A stretch of DNA of 64,000 bases from DVED01 sp963838375 (GCA_963838375.1 CAWIQY010000006.1:1-64000); one strand, 5' to 3'; numbered from the stretch's first letter, positions 1 through 8,651 are shown. The notes: a model not told the origin generated them from the letters alone. Translations and numbers: made by a program.

Positions 1-224
1 GGGGAAAGTGCCGGAGGGTGACGGCTTTGGGTTTGGGTTTTCCGGCAATTCTACATTCTATTCTGAGTTTAGCGAACCCGTCGCCCTAAGTCTTGTCCCA
101 GAAGCCTCTCGATCCCGACCTCTACATGATATATATCTCTTTTCTGCAAGAAATCTATTGTATTCTTTTACGTTTGGGCGCTGCTATGTAGATGTACTTC
201 TGGACGTAACCAAACTATGCACTA

Positions 225-554
225 TTGCGATCGGCAGTCAGAGATCGGCACTATTGCGCTACGATCGAGCTGGAAGTCGATATCCAGACCATGACTCTCG
301 CCGAAACCTGTCCGCCGACACAAACTTCCTTTCTATCCAACACCTGGGTTAGCGTTCGAGAATATTGGGTGGTTGATGTAGAAAATTCCCAGATTCTTGC
401 CTTCCAAATTTTAGAACGGGGAAGTCAACGCATCACGACTTCTAATGTGCTGCCAGGATTGGAAATTGCGACGCTAGAATCTGCTTTAGAGTTGCGAAAA
501 ACGCAGGATGATAGTCAAATTATGGCGAATTTGATGACTGAATTTTCGGCATGA
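225..554 (+). pseudogene. Uma2 (DUF820) C-terminal remnant
   Basis: The last 65 or so residues resemble the C-terminal third of Uma2-family predicted PD-(D/E)XK nucleases: a REYWVVDVENSQILAF strand followed by a G-S-x-R-I block and a closing LPGLEIATLESAL segment. Nothing upstream supplies the catalytic D...E-x-K part, and the first 40 codons look unlike any Uma2 protein. I read it as the tail of a decayed gene rather than a functional protein. Bases 1-224 hold no gene I can support. Confidence 0.55.
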
Positions 555-592
555 TTCGATCGAAAATATCGGCTTGTAGAAAATCTTTAAAT

Positions 593-737
593 GCAATCCT
601 AATTCATTCGTAAACATCTGTAGAAGTAGCACCAAGAGTGCCTCCCCCAGTTTGGCGGGGCAACCGCAGGGGGAGTCCCTCCGCTACGCCGGACCCCGAC
701 AAATCCATCGAAAGATTTACAACTCATTTAGGATTGC
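593..737. repeat. MITE-like element with GCAATCCTAA terminal repeats
   Basis: A GCAATCCTAA-starting arm at 593-619 is matched imperfectly by the reverse complement of 711-737 (ending TTAGGATTGC). The interior (620-680) contains a GTAG...CCAAGAGTGCC...GGGGCAACC block closely resembling the repeat at 6235-6344. No ORF inside is convincing. This looks like one small non-autonomous repeat nested in or fused to another. Confidence 0.55.
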
Positions 738-772
738 TATAAATGCAAAACCGCTTAAATTCATTATTGCCC

Positions 773-1021
773 CTACAACAACAAATGACGCACTAAAATG
801 CTCGTCACCTCCCCCGGATTTTGAGTCGGCAACAATGGACTCCATTCCCCAACTTCAGCAAAACCCAAGCGATGCAAGACCCCAATGGTACGAGTCACGC
901 CTTTGGGAGAACCAATCAACATCACCTTGAGCGGTTCTCGTTGGGGTGGCGGAGGCAGGGGAATCGCTACAGGCATTGCCGGAACGGAGGTTGGGCGATC
1001 GGTAAGGAAGTTTTCAGACAT
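773..1021 (-). CDS. Small conserved cyanobacterial protein, function unknown
   Basis: An 82-residue protein. The C-terminal half, from KVMLIGSPKGVTRTI to LGFAEVGEWSPLLPT, looks like a small conserved cyanobacterial family that I recognise only as hypothetical; the N-terminal 30 residues are proline-rich and probably disordered. The start is well supported: an AGGAG Shine-Dalgarno sequence sits seven bases before the ATG. The TAG stop lies in a TAGGGGC word typical of the dispersed repeats here, so the C-terminus may have been trimmed by a repeat. It is divergent from the XRE gene at 1144 across a region with two palindromes, so the two may be co-regulated. Confidence 0.7.
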   Translation of the reverse strand: MSENFLTDRPTSVPAMPVAIPLPPPPQREPLKVMLIGSPKGVTRTIGVLHRLGFAEVGEWSPLLPTQNPGEVTSILVRHLLL

Positions 1022-1055
1022 AAATATCTCCTAAATTTTGGGTGTTCAATCCTAT

Positions 1056-1110
1056 GTTGCCTATGGCAACAAGGATATCTTATCTCAAATGTTGCCCATA
1101 GGCAACATTT
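1056..1110. promoter_or_regulatory. Paired palindromic operator candidate
   Basis: Two inverted repeats share the GTTGCC/GGCAAC half-site. Site 1 is GTTGCCTATGGCAAC at 1056-1070. Site 2 at 1087-1110 has perfect ten-base arms, AAATGTTGCC and GGCAACATTT, around CATA. Their centres are about 35 bp apart and they lie between the divergent genes at 1021 and 1144. That is the arrangement expected of binding sites for the adjacent XRE repressor; the assignment is inference. Confidence 0.6.
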
Positions 1111-1143
1111 ACGAAGTCAGGTGCTTCTGACACAATGTGAGGC

Positions 1144-1371
1144 ATGGGAAGAGCCGGAAAAGCACTGAAACAGGTCCTAGACGCTTACGGAATCAGCCAA
1201 AATCAATTGGCGGTCACAATGGGGGTCAGACGTTCCAACGTTCACCGTTGGGCAAATGAAAGTCGAGATCCGGTCGGTGAAGCAATATTAGAGATTCGCA
1301 AGGGGTTACAGACAATTAATCCAGAAGCCGCGATGGAGTTCATTCGACTGTATTTGGGAGAAGAAGGGTAG
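1144..1371 (+). CDS. XRE-family helix-turn-helix regulator
   Basis: A 75-residue single-domain protein. Residues about 8-60 form a Cro/C1-type helix-turn-helix: L-x-x-Y-G-I-S-Q-N-Q-L-A with recognition helix VRRSNVHRWANESR and a following helix (AILEIRKGLQTI). The C-terminal PEAAMEFIRLYL helix may dimerise. There is no effector domain, as in phage-type or antitoxin-type repressors. Two palindromes directly upstream suggest autoregulation and control of the divergent gene at 773-1021. The DUF433/DUF5615 pair lies 70 bp downstream on the same strand but may be independent. Confidence 0.85.
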   Translation: MGRAGKALKQVLDAYGISQNQLAVTMGVRRSNVHRWANESRDPVGEAILEIRKGLQTINPEAAMEFIRLYLGEEG

Positions 1372-1440
1372 AGATCGATCGAGCGTTTTATACTAGAGAT
1401 AAGAAAGTGCGACGTTTCTGTACTGTTGAGTCAGACGACT

Positions 1441-1665
1441 ATGAATTCTACATCGCGTGTCGTTCATCGTGACCCGGATATTTTAGGGGGAACTCCAGTT
1501 TTTCTTGGCACTCGCGTACCCATCAAAACTTTGCTGGATTATCTCGAAGCTGGTGATTCAATCGATGAGTTTTTATACCACTTTCCGAGTGTCAGTCGAG
1601 ATCGAGCAATTGCAGTTCTCGAATTGGCAAAGGAAATGTTGATGGCTTATGCGAATCCTGCTTGA
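1441..1665 (+). CDS. DUF433 antitoxin-like protein
   Basis: A 74-residue DUF433 protein with the family core D-P-x-I-x-G-G-T-P-V-F-x-G-T-R-V-P and a C-terminal helix (ISVSRDRA-like, here VSRDRAIAVLELA). DUF433 proteins are winged-helix DNA-binding proteins usually paired with DUF5615 PIN-like toxins, as here: the next gene overlaps its last 17 bases. ATG 1441 is preferred; an in-frame TTG at 1426 would add five residues. The partner is disrupted, so this may be an orphan antitoxin. Confidence 0.85.
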   Translation: MNSTSRVVHRDPDILGGTPVFLGTRVPIKTLLDYLEAGDSIDEFLYHFPSVSRDRAIAVLELAKEMLMAYANPA

Positions 1666-1852
1666 TGAGTGCGTTCCGCGACCTTTAAAACGCGAACTCA
1701 GCGATTATGAAGTCCGAACAGTCGTTGAGATGGGAGGACAATTTTGTAGGGGAGAAGCATTTGCCCGACAATTTTGTCCAAAAGACGACAAAGTTTATGC
1801 AAATGCTTCGCCCAGCTTCGCTATACGTCGTCTGCTTTTATTGCCAGCTTGA
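1649..1852 (+). pseudogene. DUF5615 PIN-like toxin, interrupted
   Basis: The first 30 residues are typical of DUF5615 (MRILLDECVPRPLKREL, then YEVRTVVEMG), carrying the first acidic residues of the PIN-like fold. At about base 1740 the reading frame runs into a small inverted-repeat element (1746-1813). The remainder of the family, including the later acidic residues normally found in a D-x-N-L-type motif, is absent. The start overlaps the DUF433 gene in the usual toxin-antitoxin way. A functional RNase is very unlikely. Confidence 0.8.
1746..1813. repeat. Small inverted-repeat element, family A copy 1
   Basis: Begins GTAGGGGAGAAGCATTTGCCC and ends GCAAATGCTTCGCCC. GAAGCATTTGC (1754-1764) is the exact reverse complement of GCAAATGCTTC (1799-1809), separated by 34 bp. 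Related copies occur at 6515, 21374, 49165 and, degraded, about 59980. This copy interrupts the DUF5615 gene. Confidence 0.75.
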
Positions 1853-1914
1853 AGCGTCGTGGTGTGAGTGATGAAGTCATTCAAGAAGCACTCGATGATG
1901 TCACTCAGCATTGA
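1831..1914 (+). pseudogene. Possible RecX C-terminal fragment
   Basis: After the repeat, a frame different from the toxin reads S-A-F-I-A-S-L-K-R-R-G-V-S-D-E-V-I and ends with a stop at 1912-1914. The phrase L-K-R-R-G-x-S-D-E-V-I-x-E-A-L resembles the last helical repeat of the recombination regulator RecX. Only about 27 residues remain, so the match may be chance. If right, the repeat joins a toxin fragment to an unrelated gene fragment. Confidence 0.25.
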
Positions 1915-4900
1915 TGTCTAGATTTTGACAGTTGGGATGGGAAAGTGCTGGAGGGGCGGGGGTTCCCCGATGCGGTTGGGCAGTTAAGACGATCGTACCA
2001 TCCGGTGCAACCACCCATCCTTGGGCTTCGATGAGGGGACGTGTTGCCGGAGATGAGATGTCTCGACGACTTTCCGGTTCCTCTGTATTGGGGGTTTCCG
2101 CAATTTCCGTCAGACTCCAATCCTGCCAGACGGTGGTGGGACTGGCGGGGTCGGCAGGAGTGGCTGGGATGCCGCCGCGTCCGGTGAAGATAAATTGGCT
2201 GTTGCGCTGGCGGGAACAAAAGTCTTGACCCAACAAACTGGCAGCATCCACCGGGGTTTCCGGCAAGCTCACCAGTCCGGAGGCGGGATCGACTTCCGGC
2301 GGGGTAATTTCTACAGTTCCGCTGAAGTCCGGACCGAGGGCGGAGGTTGCAGTGATGTCGCTTTGGGGGGTGAGGCGTTCTCGAAATGCCGTGCCGAACA
2401 GACCTTGGGTGGCGATGGTGACTCGTCCGCCAAAGGCGGCTTGGGCGTTGGCACTGATGTCGCTGTTTTCTAAGGCGGCGATGACATCGGAGTTAATGGT
2501 GATGTTGCCTCCAGTTGCTTCCCCAAAGGCATCGGTTCTAATGCGGCTGTTGTTGCGTAAGACTAGTTCTTGGGAACGCAGGTTGATGTTCCCTTCGTTG
2601 CCTAATGTTGAAGCATTGATGGAAGATCGATCGAGATCGATTCGATTTGCCTCTAGTTCAATTTTTCCAGCATTTCCATCACCATCTCTGAAGGCTTCGA
2701 TAACCGAACCATTAGAGAGAGATAAGTTGTTAGTGGTGATCTCAACCCCCCGTGCGTTGCCTACTGCACTGGAAAATGCGCTGCTAGAAATTTCTCCATT
2801 ATCTAAAGTAATGGCATCAGTAGCTCTAATTGTCACTTGTCCAGCATCTCCCTGTCCAGTAGTGGCAGCAAGAATAGAAGCCTCATTAATGAGAGAAAGA
2901 CGATCGGTCGTAATGTCAATTCCCTGTGCATTTCCTACGGCGTTGGAGAATGCATTTGCCGAGATGAAACTGCCATCCAATGTAACGGTATCAGCATCTC
3001 GAATTGTCACCTGTCCGGCATCTCCCCGTCCATCCGTATTAGCAAAGATTCCCGTACCACGACCTAAAAATAGGTGACTTGTTTCAATATTAAGATTTCC
3101 CCCTTGACCTATAGCTTCATCTGATACACTAGTAGCGAAACCCAACGAACCTGTCACAAGTATAGAATCTGTAACCCGAACCGAAATATTGCCTGCATTA
3201 CCTTGTCCCAACGTATTAGCCAATAAGCCAGAATCATGGAGAGAAAGGTTGCGAGTTGTAATAGCAATCTCACCTCCATCTCCCATTCCTGTTAGACCAA
3301 CAGCACTAAGGATATTGATATTGTTCAGAGAAACAGAGTCGGTTGCTCGAATTGAAACATTGCCAGCACTTCCATTTCCACTTGTATAAGTTCCAATTCC
3401 TCCTAAACTGTTGGATGCAGATAAAGATCTGGTAATGATATCAATGCCTTGCGACCTTCCGGTAGCTCCATTGTCTATAGTACTTCCGATAATTGTGTTA
3501 TCTAATACGATATTATCTGACAGAATAGTTATCTTACCTGCATCGCCTTGTCCGAGAGTAGAGGCAGCCAAGAGAGAATTTCTGAGAATAAGAGATGTTG
3601 TCGTAATTTCAATTCCTTGAGAGTTCCCTACCGCACTCATACCAACTTCAGTAGTGATGTTTGACTGATCTGCTGCGTTTGTAGAGTCGATTCCATTTAA
3701 GACAACAGTATCGGCAGCATGAATTTTAATCATTCCTGCATTTCCTTGTCCTAAAGTATTAGCGTTTAAAGATACACCATCGTTAATAAATAAAGATCTG
3801 GTAACAATCTCTATTCCGCTTGAATTTCCAACTCCTGTAGGCATGATCGTACTAAAAGCCTCGCTATTACTCTCAAAAGTTACCGTCTCGGCGTGGATCG
3901 AAACTTTCCCAGCATCTCCCCATCCAAAAGTACTAACACTTAAAAAGGCTTCATTAGAGAAAGAAACTGAGTTTGCTGAAATTTCAATATCGCTGCCATT
4001 TCCGATCGCTCCTTCGTTTACGTCACTAGTAATTCCACTGAACGAAACCGTGCCATCGGAACTAGTCGTAAATCCATCTACAGAGACAGTATCAGCGGCA
4101 AGAATTTCAATTTTCCCTGCATTCCCTTGTCCAAACGTGGCGGCTGTTATAAATGCCCCATTATTGATAAACAAGTCTCCCGTGACGATTTCAACTCCGC
4201 CTGAATTTCCTAGTCCGGTTGAAGTGATTTTATTTTCGATGGCACTGCGATTATCCAGTCTTACAGTATCGGAACTAATAAAAATTCTCCCAGCATCGCC
4301 CTGTCCTGAAGTGCTAGAGTCTAAAAACCCTCCATTAGAGAGTGAAAGCAAGTTTGCTGATAGATCGATATTACCACCATTTCCGATCGCCTCTTCCGCT
4401 ACAGACGCCGTAATTCCACTGAAAAACACAGTGCCATCGGAACTCGTTATAAATCCATCCGCAGACACAGTATCAGCGGCATAAATTCTGATATTCCCAG
4501 CATTTCCTCTGCCAAATGTCTCCGCCCCTACTTGAGCGCCACGGGTTAAGAATAACGAACCCGTGGTAATTTCAATCTCTCCAGAATCTCCAATTGCATT
4601 TCCTAAAACTTGGTTAAAAATATTACTATCATCTAAGGTGATAGCGTCGCGAGCTTGAATCTTGACGAATCCACTATCACCCATTCCGAAAGAACTGGAC
4701 GAGACAGTCGAACCACTCGATAAAAACAACGACCCAGTCGTAATGTCGATATTTTCTGCATTGCCAACACCACCTTGAACAACCTCATTTTCAATCCGAC
4801 TTGCATCTAAAGTAATAGTGTCAGCCACCTGAATGTTGACTAACCCTGGATTCCCATTTTCGGAAGTCTTAGAACTGATTTCAGCATCGTCAGTCATAGC

Positions 4901-6085
4901 AAGATTCCTTGCGGCGATATCAACCCCTCCAACATTCCCGATACCGTTCTCTAGAACTTGGCTGTGAATAAACCCTCCATTTACAGTCATGGTATCCTCA
5001 GTACGAATAGTCACGACTCCAGCATTGCCTTCTCCTTCGGTGAGAGTATTGATCTGAGCAAATCGTTCTGCGTCACCCAGGAGGGAGAGTGTTTGTGATG
5101 TAACGTTCACATCCCCGCCATTACCTATTGCCCTTTCGAGGACGGCATTAGAGATAAAAGTTTCGTCAAACAGCGCTACTGTTCCCGTGGTGTCGATATT
5201 AATATCCCCCGCCTGTGCTTCTGGTACACCCATCCCGTCAGCAATCCCCGCCCGCAACTTGCTGATACCGGACATCTCGAAATTCCCCGCACGAACGGAA
5301 ATCTCACCACCCCCGCCAGCGCGAACGTTCACCTCCGCATCGTTGGCTAAGGATACATCCGCCCGTTCTACCCCTTCAGGAAAACTCAAACTACCATCGG
5401 CATTGACTCCCACAGTTCCCACACCTGCCAATCCGCCTAACTCCGCCCGTCCCCCACGCGCTTGTATGCTGCCGCCATCCAGGGTTACATTCCCCCCCAC
5501 CAACGCCAAGGTTTCCCCCAACGGCACTTCTAACCCGCGCACTTCTCCCGCATCGTTCGTCGCCACCGACTGATTGACAATTTCCCCCGGATTCGCGCCA
5601 AATTGCAACCCAATGGGAACGTTAATCGTCAACAATGGCGGCACATCCGGATTCGTCGCGCTGAACTGATAACCATCGAGAAAATTTATCCCTTCGGCAG
5701 TGCTGGCAAAGAACGAACCCCCCAAATCCAACCGCGCATTCGGTCCGAAAACGATGCCGTTGGGGTTAACCAAAAATAAGTTCGCATTGCCCAAAACTCC
5801 TAACGTGCCGAAAATATTTGACGAGTTGCCTCCGGTGACGCGAGTGAGGATATTCTCGATGCCTGCCCGATTGCTGAAATAAGCGCCGCGATCGTCGTCG
5901 ATGTTGAAATCTTGGAAGCTGTGGAAGAGGTTGGAGCCCCGAAGTGCACCGCCGTCGATTCGATCGTTTAAGGTATCTAGCGGCGTCACCACCGAACGTT
6001 CCGAACCCAATGTGTTGTCGGGAATCAGTTGGGCAACGGCGGGATTGACCCAATTTAGAGATAAAGTTAGTGGCAACAGCGCCAA
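1901..6085 (-). CDS. Secreted filamentous-haemagglutinin-like exoprotein (TPS domain)
   Basis: A 1394-residue protein. Residues 1-19 are a short hydrophobic signal ending AVAQ. Residues about 20-270 form the two-partner-secretion domain, with the hallmark NPNGIVFGPNA at 107-117. Residues about 270-1200 are degenerate beta-helix repeats of the type G-x-G-N-A-G-x-I-x-I followed by S-L-x-L-x-N. The C-terminal region (DFCSRQRNSQFIFTGRGG, then WVVAPDGTIVLTA) is the conserved ending of cyanobacterial TPS exoproteins. Such proteins are exported through an outer-membrane TpsB/Omp85-type partner; none is in the window. The start is odd: only TTG at 6085 is available, because an in-frame TGA lies three codons upstream and cuts off a possible longer, basic signal-peptide N-region. 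Confidence 0.85.
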   Translation of the reverse strand: MALLPLTLSLNWVNPAVAQLIPDNTLGSERSVVTPLDTLNDRIDGGALRGSNLFHSFQDFNIDDDRGAYFSNRAGIENILTRVTGGNSSNIFGTLGVLGNANLFLVNPNGIVFGPNARLDLGGSFFASTAEGINFLDGYQFSATNPDVPPLLTINVPIGLQFGANPGEIVNQSVATNDAGEVRGLEVPLGETLALVGGNVTLDGGSIQARGGRAELGGLAGVGTVGVNADGSLSFPEGVERADVSLANDAEVNVRAGGGGEISVRAGNFEMSGISKLRAGIADGMGVPEAQAGDINIDTTGTVALFDETFISNAVLERAIGNGGDVNVTSQTLSLLGDAERFAQINTLTEGEGNAGVVTIRTEDTMTVNGGFIHSQVLENGIGNVGGVDIAARNLAMTDDAEISSKTSENGNPGLVNIQVADTITLDASRIENEVVQGGVGNAENIDITTGSLFLSSGSTVSSSSFGMGDSGFVKIQARDAITLDDSNIFNQVLGNAIGDSGEIEITTGSLFLTRGAQVGAETFGRGNAGNIRIYAADTVSADGFITSSDGTVFFSGITASVAEEAIGNGGNIDLSANLLSLSNGGFLDSSTSGQGDAGRIFISSDTVRLDNRSAIENKITSTGLGNSGGVEIVTGDLFINNGAFITAATFGQGNAGKIEILAADTVSVDGFTTSSDGTVSFSGITSDVNEGAIGNGSDIEISANSVSFSNEAFLSVSTFGWGDAGKVSIHAETVTFESNSEAFSTIMPTGVGNSSGIEIVTRSLFINDGVSLNANTLGQGNAGMIKIHAADTVVLNGIDSTNAADQSNITTEVGMSAVGNSQGIEITTTSLILRNSLLAASTLGQGDAGKITILSDNIVLDNTIIGSTIDNGATGRSQGIDIITRSLSASNSLGGIGTYTSGNGSAGNVSIRATDSVSLNNINILSAVGLTGMGDGGEIAITTRNLSLHDSGLLANTLGQGNAGNISVRVTDSILVTGSLGFATSVSDEAIGQGGNLNIETSHLFLGRGTGIFANTDGRGDAGQVTIRDADTVTLDGSFISANAFSNAVGNAQGIDITTDRLSLINEASILAATTGQGDAGQVTIRATDAITLDNGEISSSAFSSAVGNARGVEITTNNLSLSNGSVIEAFRDGDGNAGKIELEANRIDLDRSSINASTLGNEGNINLRSQELVLRNNSRIRTDAFGEATGGNITINSDVIAALENSDISANAQAAFGGRVTIATQGLFGTAFRERLTPQSDITATSALGPDFSGTVEITPPEVDPASGLVSLPETPVDAASLLGQDFCSRQRNSQFIFTGRGGIPATPADPASPTTVWQDWSLTEIAETPNTEEPESRRDISSPATRPLIEAQGWVVAPDGTIVLTAQPHRGTPAPPALSHPNCQNLDINAE

Positions 6086-6578
6086 CTTATCTCAACTTGG
6101 ATAAGACGAGCGATCGGAAAATCTCACGGGAATCAGATTGAAAAATATCGGAGAGGGAAATTCTTTCCCAGCATTCTGGGGACACTCTGACAGACGGGCA
6201 GGGCTGTTTCATTGTCGTGGAAAACGAGGATTTTGTAGGGGTAGCGCCAAGAGTGCCTACCCCGCCACCGACGAAATCATGGGGGTTCCAGAGATCGGGG
6301 CAACCACGGGGGGATTGGGGCAACCACGGGGGGATTGCCCCTACAGAAAATGAAACAGCCCTGCTGACAGACGGGTGGGGTTAAGGGATGACAACACGAT
6401 CGCCACTTCCGGGTGGTAGATGCCCGATCGCCCACAAAAGATCGCTCGAGTAGCTGCGCTGTTTATACCACGTTTTGGGGTCGAGGGGTTTGAATTAATT
6501 GGCGAAGCAAAGCTGGGCGAAGCATTTGCATGAATTTAATCCCTGTGTCTTTGAGATTTTCAGGCATTTGCTTCTCCC
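6086..6578. other. Gene-poor interval made largely of repeats
   Basis: No credible gene. It holds the GTAGGGG-bounded repeat (6235-6344) and most of the family A element (6515-6582), with the presumed promoter of the TPS gene at its left edge. Confidence 0.6.
6235..6344. repeat. GTAGGGG...GCCCCTAC element, family B
   Basis: Bounded by GTAGGGG and GCCCCTAC. Near the left end it carries GTAGCGCCAAGAGTGCC, shared with the interior of the element at 593-737. A 20-bp unit (GGGGCAACCACGGGGGGATT) is repeated exactly in tandem at 6297-6316 and 6317-6336. Confidence 0.65.
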
Positions 6579-6582
6579 CTAC
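6515..6582. repeat. Small inverted-repeat element, family A copy 2
   Basis: In reverse orientation relative to copy 1: GGGCGAAGCATTTGC at the left and a GCATTTGCTTCTCCCCTAC end at the right. The CTA at 6579-6581 is the stop codon (TAG) of the NTF2-like gene, so the repeat terminates that reading frame. Confidence 0.65.
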
Positions 6583-7400
6583 TCGGCGACTCGCAAGCGT
6601 CGGCTAATCGTCGAGATGCCACCCTCGCGGATGATGACTGTGGAAACCCAATAATCCCCGGTTTCTGCTGAGGCTTGACCGACTTTAAAAATTCCGCCTG
6701 CGGGCAATCCTTCCAGTTCCAGTATGCCCGAGTCGAGGTAAGCCTCCAAGTTAACCGGTTTTTCTAAGGCAGTGCCGATGAGAAAATCTTCGTCCAGGGG
6801 TTCGGAGACGATCGCATCGAAGTAATATTGTCCTTCGGGAGCGACTTGTTCGGGCAAACGAACATCCAAGCTGGGGGGATTGTCGCCGGACGTAAGTTGC
6901 GATTCTTCGCCGAGAATTTCCTGATGGACAATTTTACCATTGCGGTAGTGTTGGCGCGATCGTAATGTGGCATTGAGCGCAAACTCTCGATTTTCCCATT
7001 CTTCAATCCCCGTAATTTGAGTCACCGTTTCAGCCACAATTTCGTCGCCCTGCGCTTCCCAAGACACCAATTCGGTGCGATAGTTCAGTTGGGTATAGCT
7101 TTCCCACGCATTCTCCAAAGTCTCTGTGAGGGTTTTGTGCGTCCACCCGTCGCTGTGGGTAAAATCGGGGCTATAAAATTCCATGACATCTTCAGCCGCC
7201 CGCCGATTGGCTGCTGCATCGGCGTCAGAAAGCAAGCGAATCAGTTCGGGAGGGGCAGTCTCGGGATTTTCTGCCTGCGCGGGAAGCCGACAGAGGCTGC
7301 CCATTGCGCCCAGCATTACACCCAAAACGATGGCGATTTTGGGGACGGGGCGAAGGAGGGATCGAACAAGGGTCTGAGGGAAAGTAGCACGGTTACGCAT
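6579..7400 (-). CDS. Secreted NTF2-like (SnoaL/DUF4440-type) domain protein
   Basis: 273 residues from the ATG at 7400 (MRNRATFPQ); a longer in-frame start at 7442 would put extra polar residues before the signal peptide. Residues about 20-45 are a Sec signal with a hydrophobic core (IAIVLGVMLGAMG) and a likely cleavage after LPAQA. Residues about 55-165 resemble an NTF2-like fold: an AANRRAAEDVMEFYSPDF start, the T-L-T-E-T-L-E helix, and strands around ELVSWEAQGDEIVAETV. The C-terminal 100 residues are beta-rich and of unknown role. The stop codon lies inside a repeat element, so the original C-terminus may have been longer. Confidence 0.75.
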   Translation of the reverse strand: MRNRATFPQTLVRSLLRPVPKIAIVLGVMLGAMGSLCRLPAQAENPETAPPELIRLLSDADAAANRRAAEDVMEFYSPDFTHSDGWTHKTLTETLENAWESYTQLNYRTELVSWEAQGDEIVAETVTQITGIEEWENREFALNATLRSRQHYRNGKIVHQEILGEESQLTSGDNPPSLDVRLPEQVAPEGQYYFDAIVSEPLDEDFLIGTALEKPVNLEAYLDSGILELEGLPAGGIFKVGQASAETGDYWVSTVIIREGGISTISRRLRVAE

Positions 7401-7500
7401 TAGTGATATCCTACGTATTTGAGTGGAATGGGCGAGCAGCACGACAGCACACCTCGATTTTCCATCGTAGCGGAGCCAATTAGCCAGTGACAGTTAGCCA

Positions 7501-8589
7501 GTGACAGAGAAAACCCCATCGACGGACGCATCCAAACGATTGCTGATTGCCGCCAGTGGCACTGGAGGTCATTTGTTTCCGGCGATCGCCACTGCCGGAC
7601 AACTTTCGGACTATCATATCGAATGGTTGGGAGTTCCCGATCGTTTGGAAACCAAACTGGTTCCTGCTGACTATCCCTTACATACGATCGATGTCGAAGG
7701 GTTTCAGCAGCGCTTTGGGTTGGGGACGCTGAAGATTTTCTCGCGTCTGCTGGGTTCGGTGTTCACTTGCCGGAAATTGCTACAAACCGGAAAGTTTCAA
7801 GGCGTTTTCACCACCGGGGGATACATCGCTGCTCCTATTTTACTGGCTGCGCGATCGCTCTCGTTGCCCGTCATTCTCCACGAATCCAACGCCATGCCGG
7901 GAAAAGTCACGCGCTGGTTGAGCCCCTGGTGCAGTACCGTTGCCATCGGTTTTGACAAAGCGGCTCAATATCTCCCCAAAGCGAAAACGGTGACGGTGGG
8001 AACTCCGGTTCGATCGAATTTTCTCTCGCCCACGCCCTGTGACTTACCCATTCCCGCCGACGTTCCCCTGATTGTCGTCGTTGGGGGCTCTCAAGGGGCA
8101 GTTGCGGTCAATCAGTTGGTGCGTCGGTGTGCTCCGGCTTGGTTCGCGGCGGGGGCTTGGGTGGTTCACCTCACCGGAGAAAACGATGCCGATGCCCTCT
8201 CCCTGGAACATCCCCAGTACATAACTTTACCCTTTTACGACAATATGGCGGGGTTGTTGCAACGATCGGATTTCGCCATTAGCCGCGCTGGGGCGGGAAC
8301 GCTCACCGAACTGGCGGTGACACACACCCCGGCGATCCTGATTCCCTATCCTTTCGCCGCCGACGATCATCAATTCTACAATGCTTCGGTGTTTGTCGAT
8401 GCGGGTGCAGCGCTGCTGTTTCGTCAAGAAGAGTTGACGCCGGAAACCCTGAATACTGAGGTTTTAAGCTTACTCAATTCTCCGGAAAAGTTACAACAGA
8501 TGACGCAAAACGCGGCGAGTTTGGCGGTTCCCGACAGTGCCAAACAGTCGGCACAATTAGTCAGAACGTCGATCGAAGTTGGCAATTAA
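7501..8589 (+). CDS. murG: MurG, lipid II-forming GlcNAc transferase
   Basis: A 362-residue GT28 enzyme that moves GlcNAc from UDP-GlcNAc to undecaprenyl-pyrophosphoryl-MurNAc-pentapeptide on the inner face of the plasma membrane, the last cytoplasmic step of peptidoglycan precursor synthesis. Visible motifs are the N-terminal glycine loop SGTGGHLFPA (19-28), HESNAMPGKVTRWLS for the acceptor domain, the second glycine loop VVVGGSQGA at about 190, and the nucleotide-sugar motif ISRAGAGTLTEL at about 258-269. Length is normal. The start is GTG 7501. It is a lone gene, divergent from the NTF2-like gene and convergent with the oxoprolinase gene. Confidence 0.96.
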   Translation: MTEKTPSTDASKRLLIAASGTGGHLFPAIATAGQLSDYHIEWLGVPDRLETKLVPADYPLHTIDVEGFQQRFGLGTLKIFSRLLGSVFTCRKLLQTGKFQGVFTTGGYIAAPILLAARSLSLPVILHESNAMPGKVTRWLSPWCSTVAIGFDKAAQYLPKAKTVTVGTPVRSNFLSPTPCDLPIPADVPLIVVVGGSQGAVAVNQLVRRCAPAWFAAGAWVVHLTGENDADALSLEHPQYITLPFYDNMAGLLQRSDFAISRAGAGTLTELAVTHTPAILIPYPFAADDHQFYNASVFVDAGAALLFRQEELTPETLNTEVLSLLNSPEKLQQMTQNAASLAVPDSAKQSAQLVRTSIEVGN

Positions 8590-8651
8590 AAAGGCAGAAT
8601 TGTTAATTGTTAATTATCCGAAGTGTTTCATCTGAAATTTTGACGATTATT

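Noticed and set aside
1901..5882. Long plus-strand ORFs inside the TPS exoprotein gene (for example 2352-3077 and 3843-4484)
   Set aside because: They are antisense shadows of the repetitive minus-strand coding sequence, with composition (S/P/A/R-rich) typical of such shadows and no recognisable domain.
6235..6344. Possible CRISPR-like array
   Set aside because: Only two 20-bp units in tandem with no spacers, within a GTAGGGG element; no cas genes in the window.
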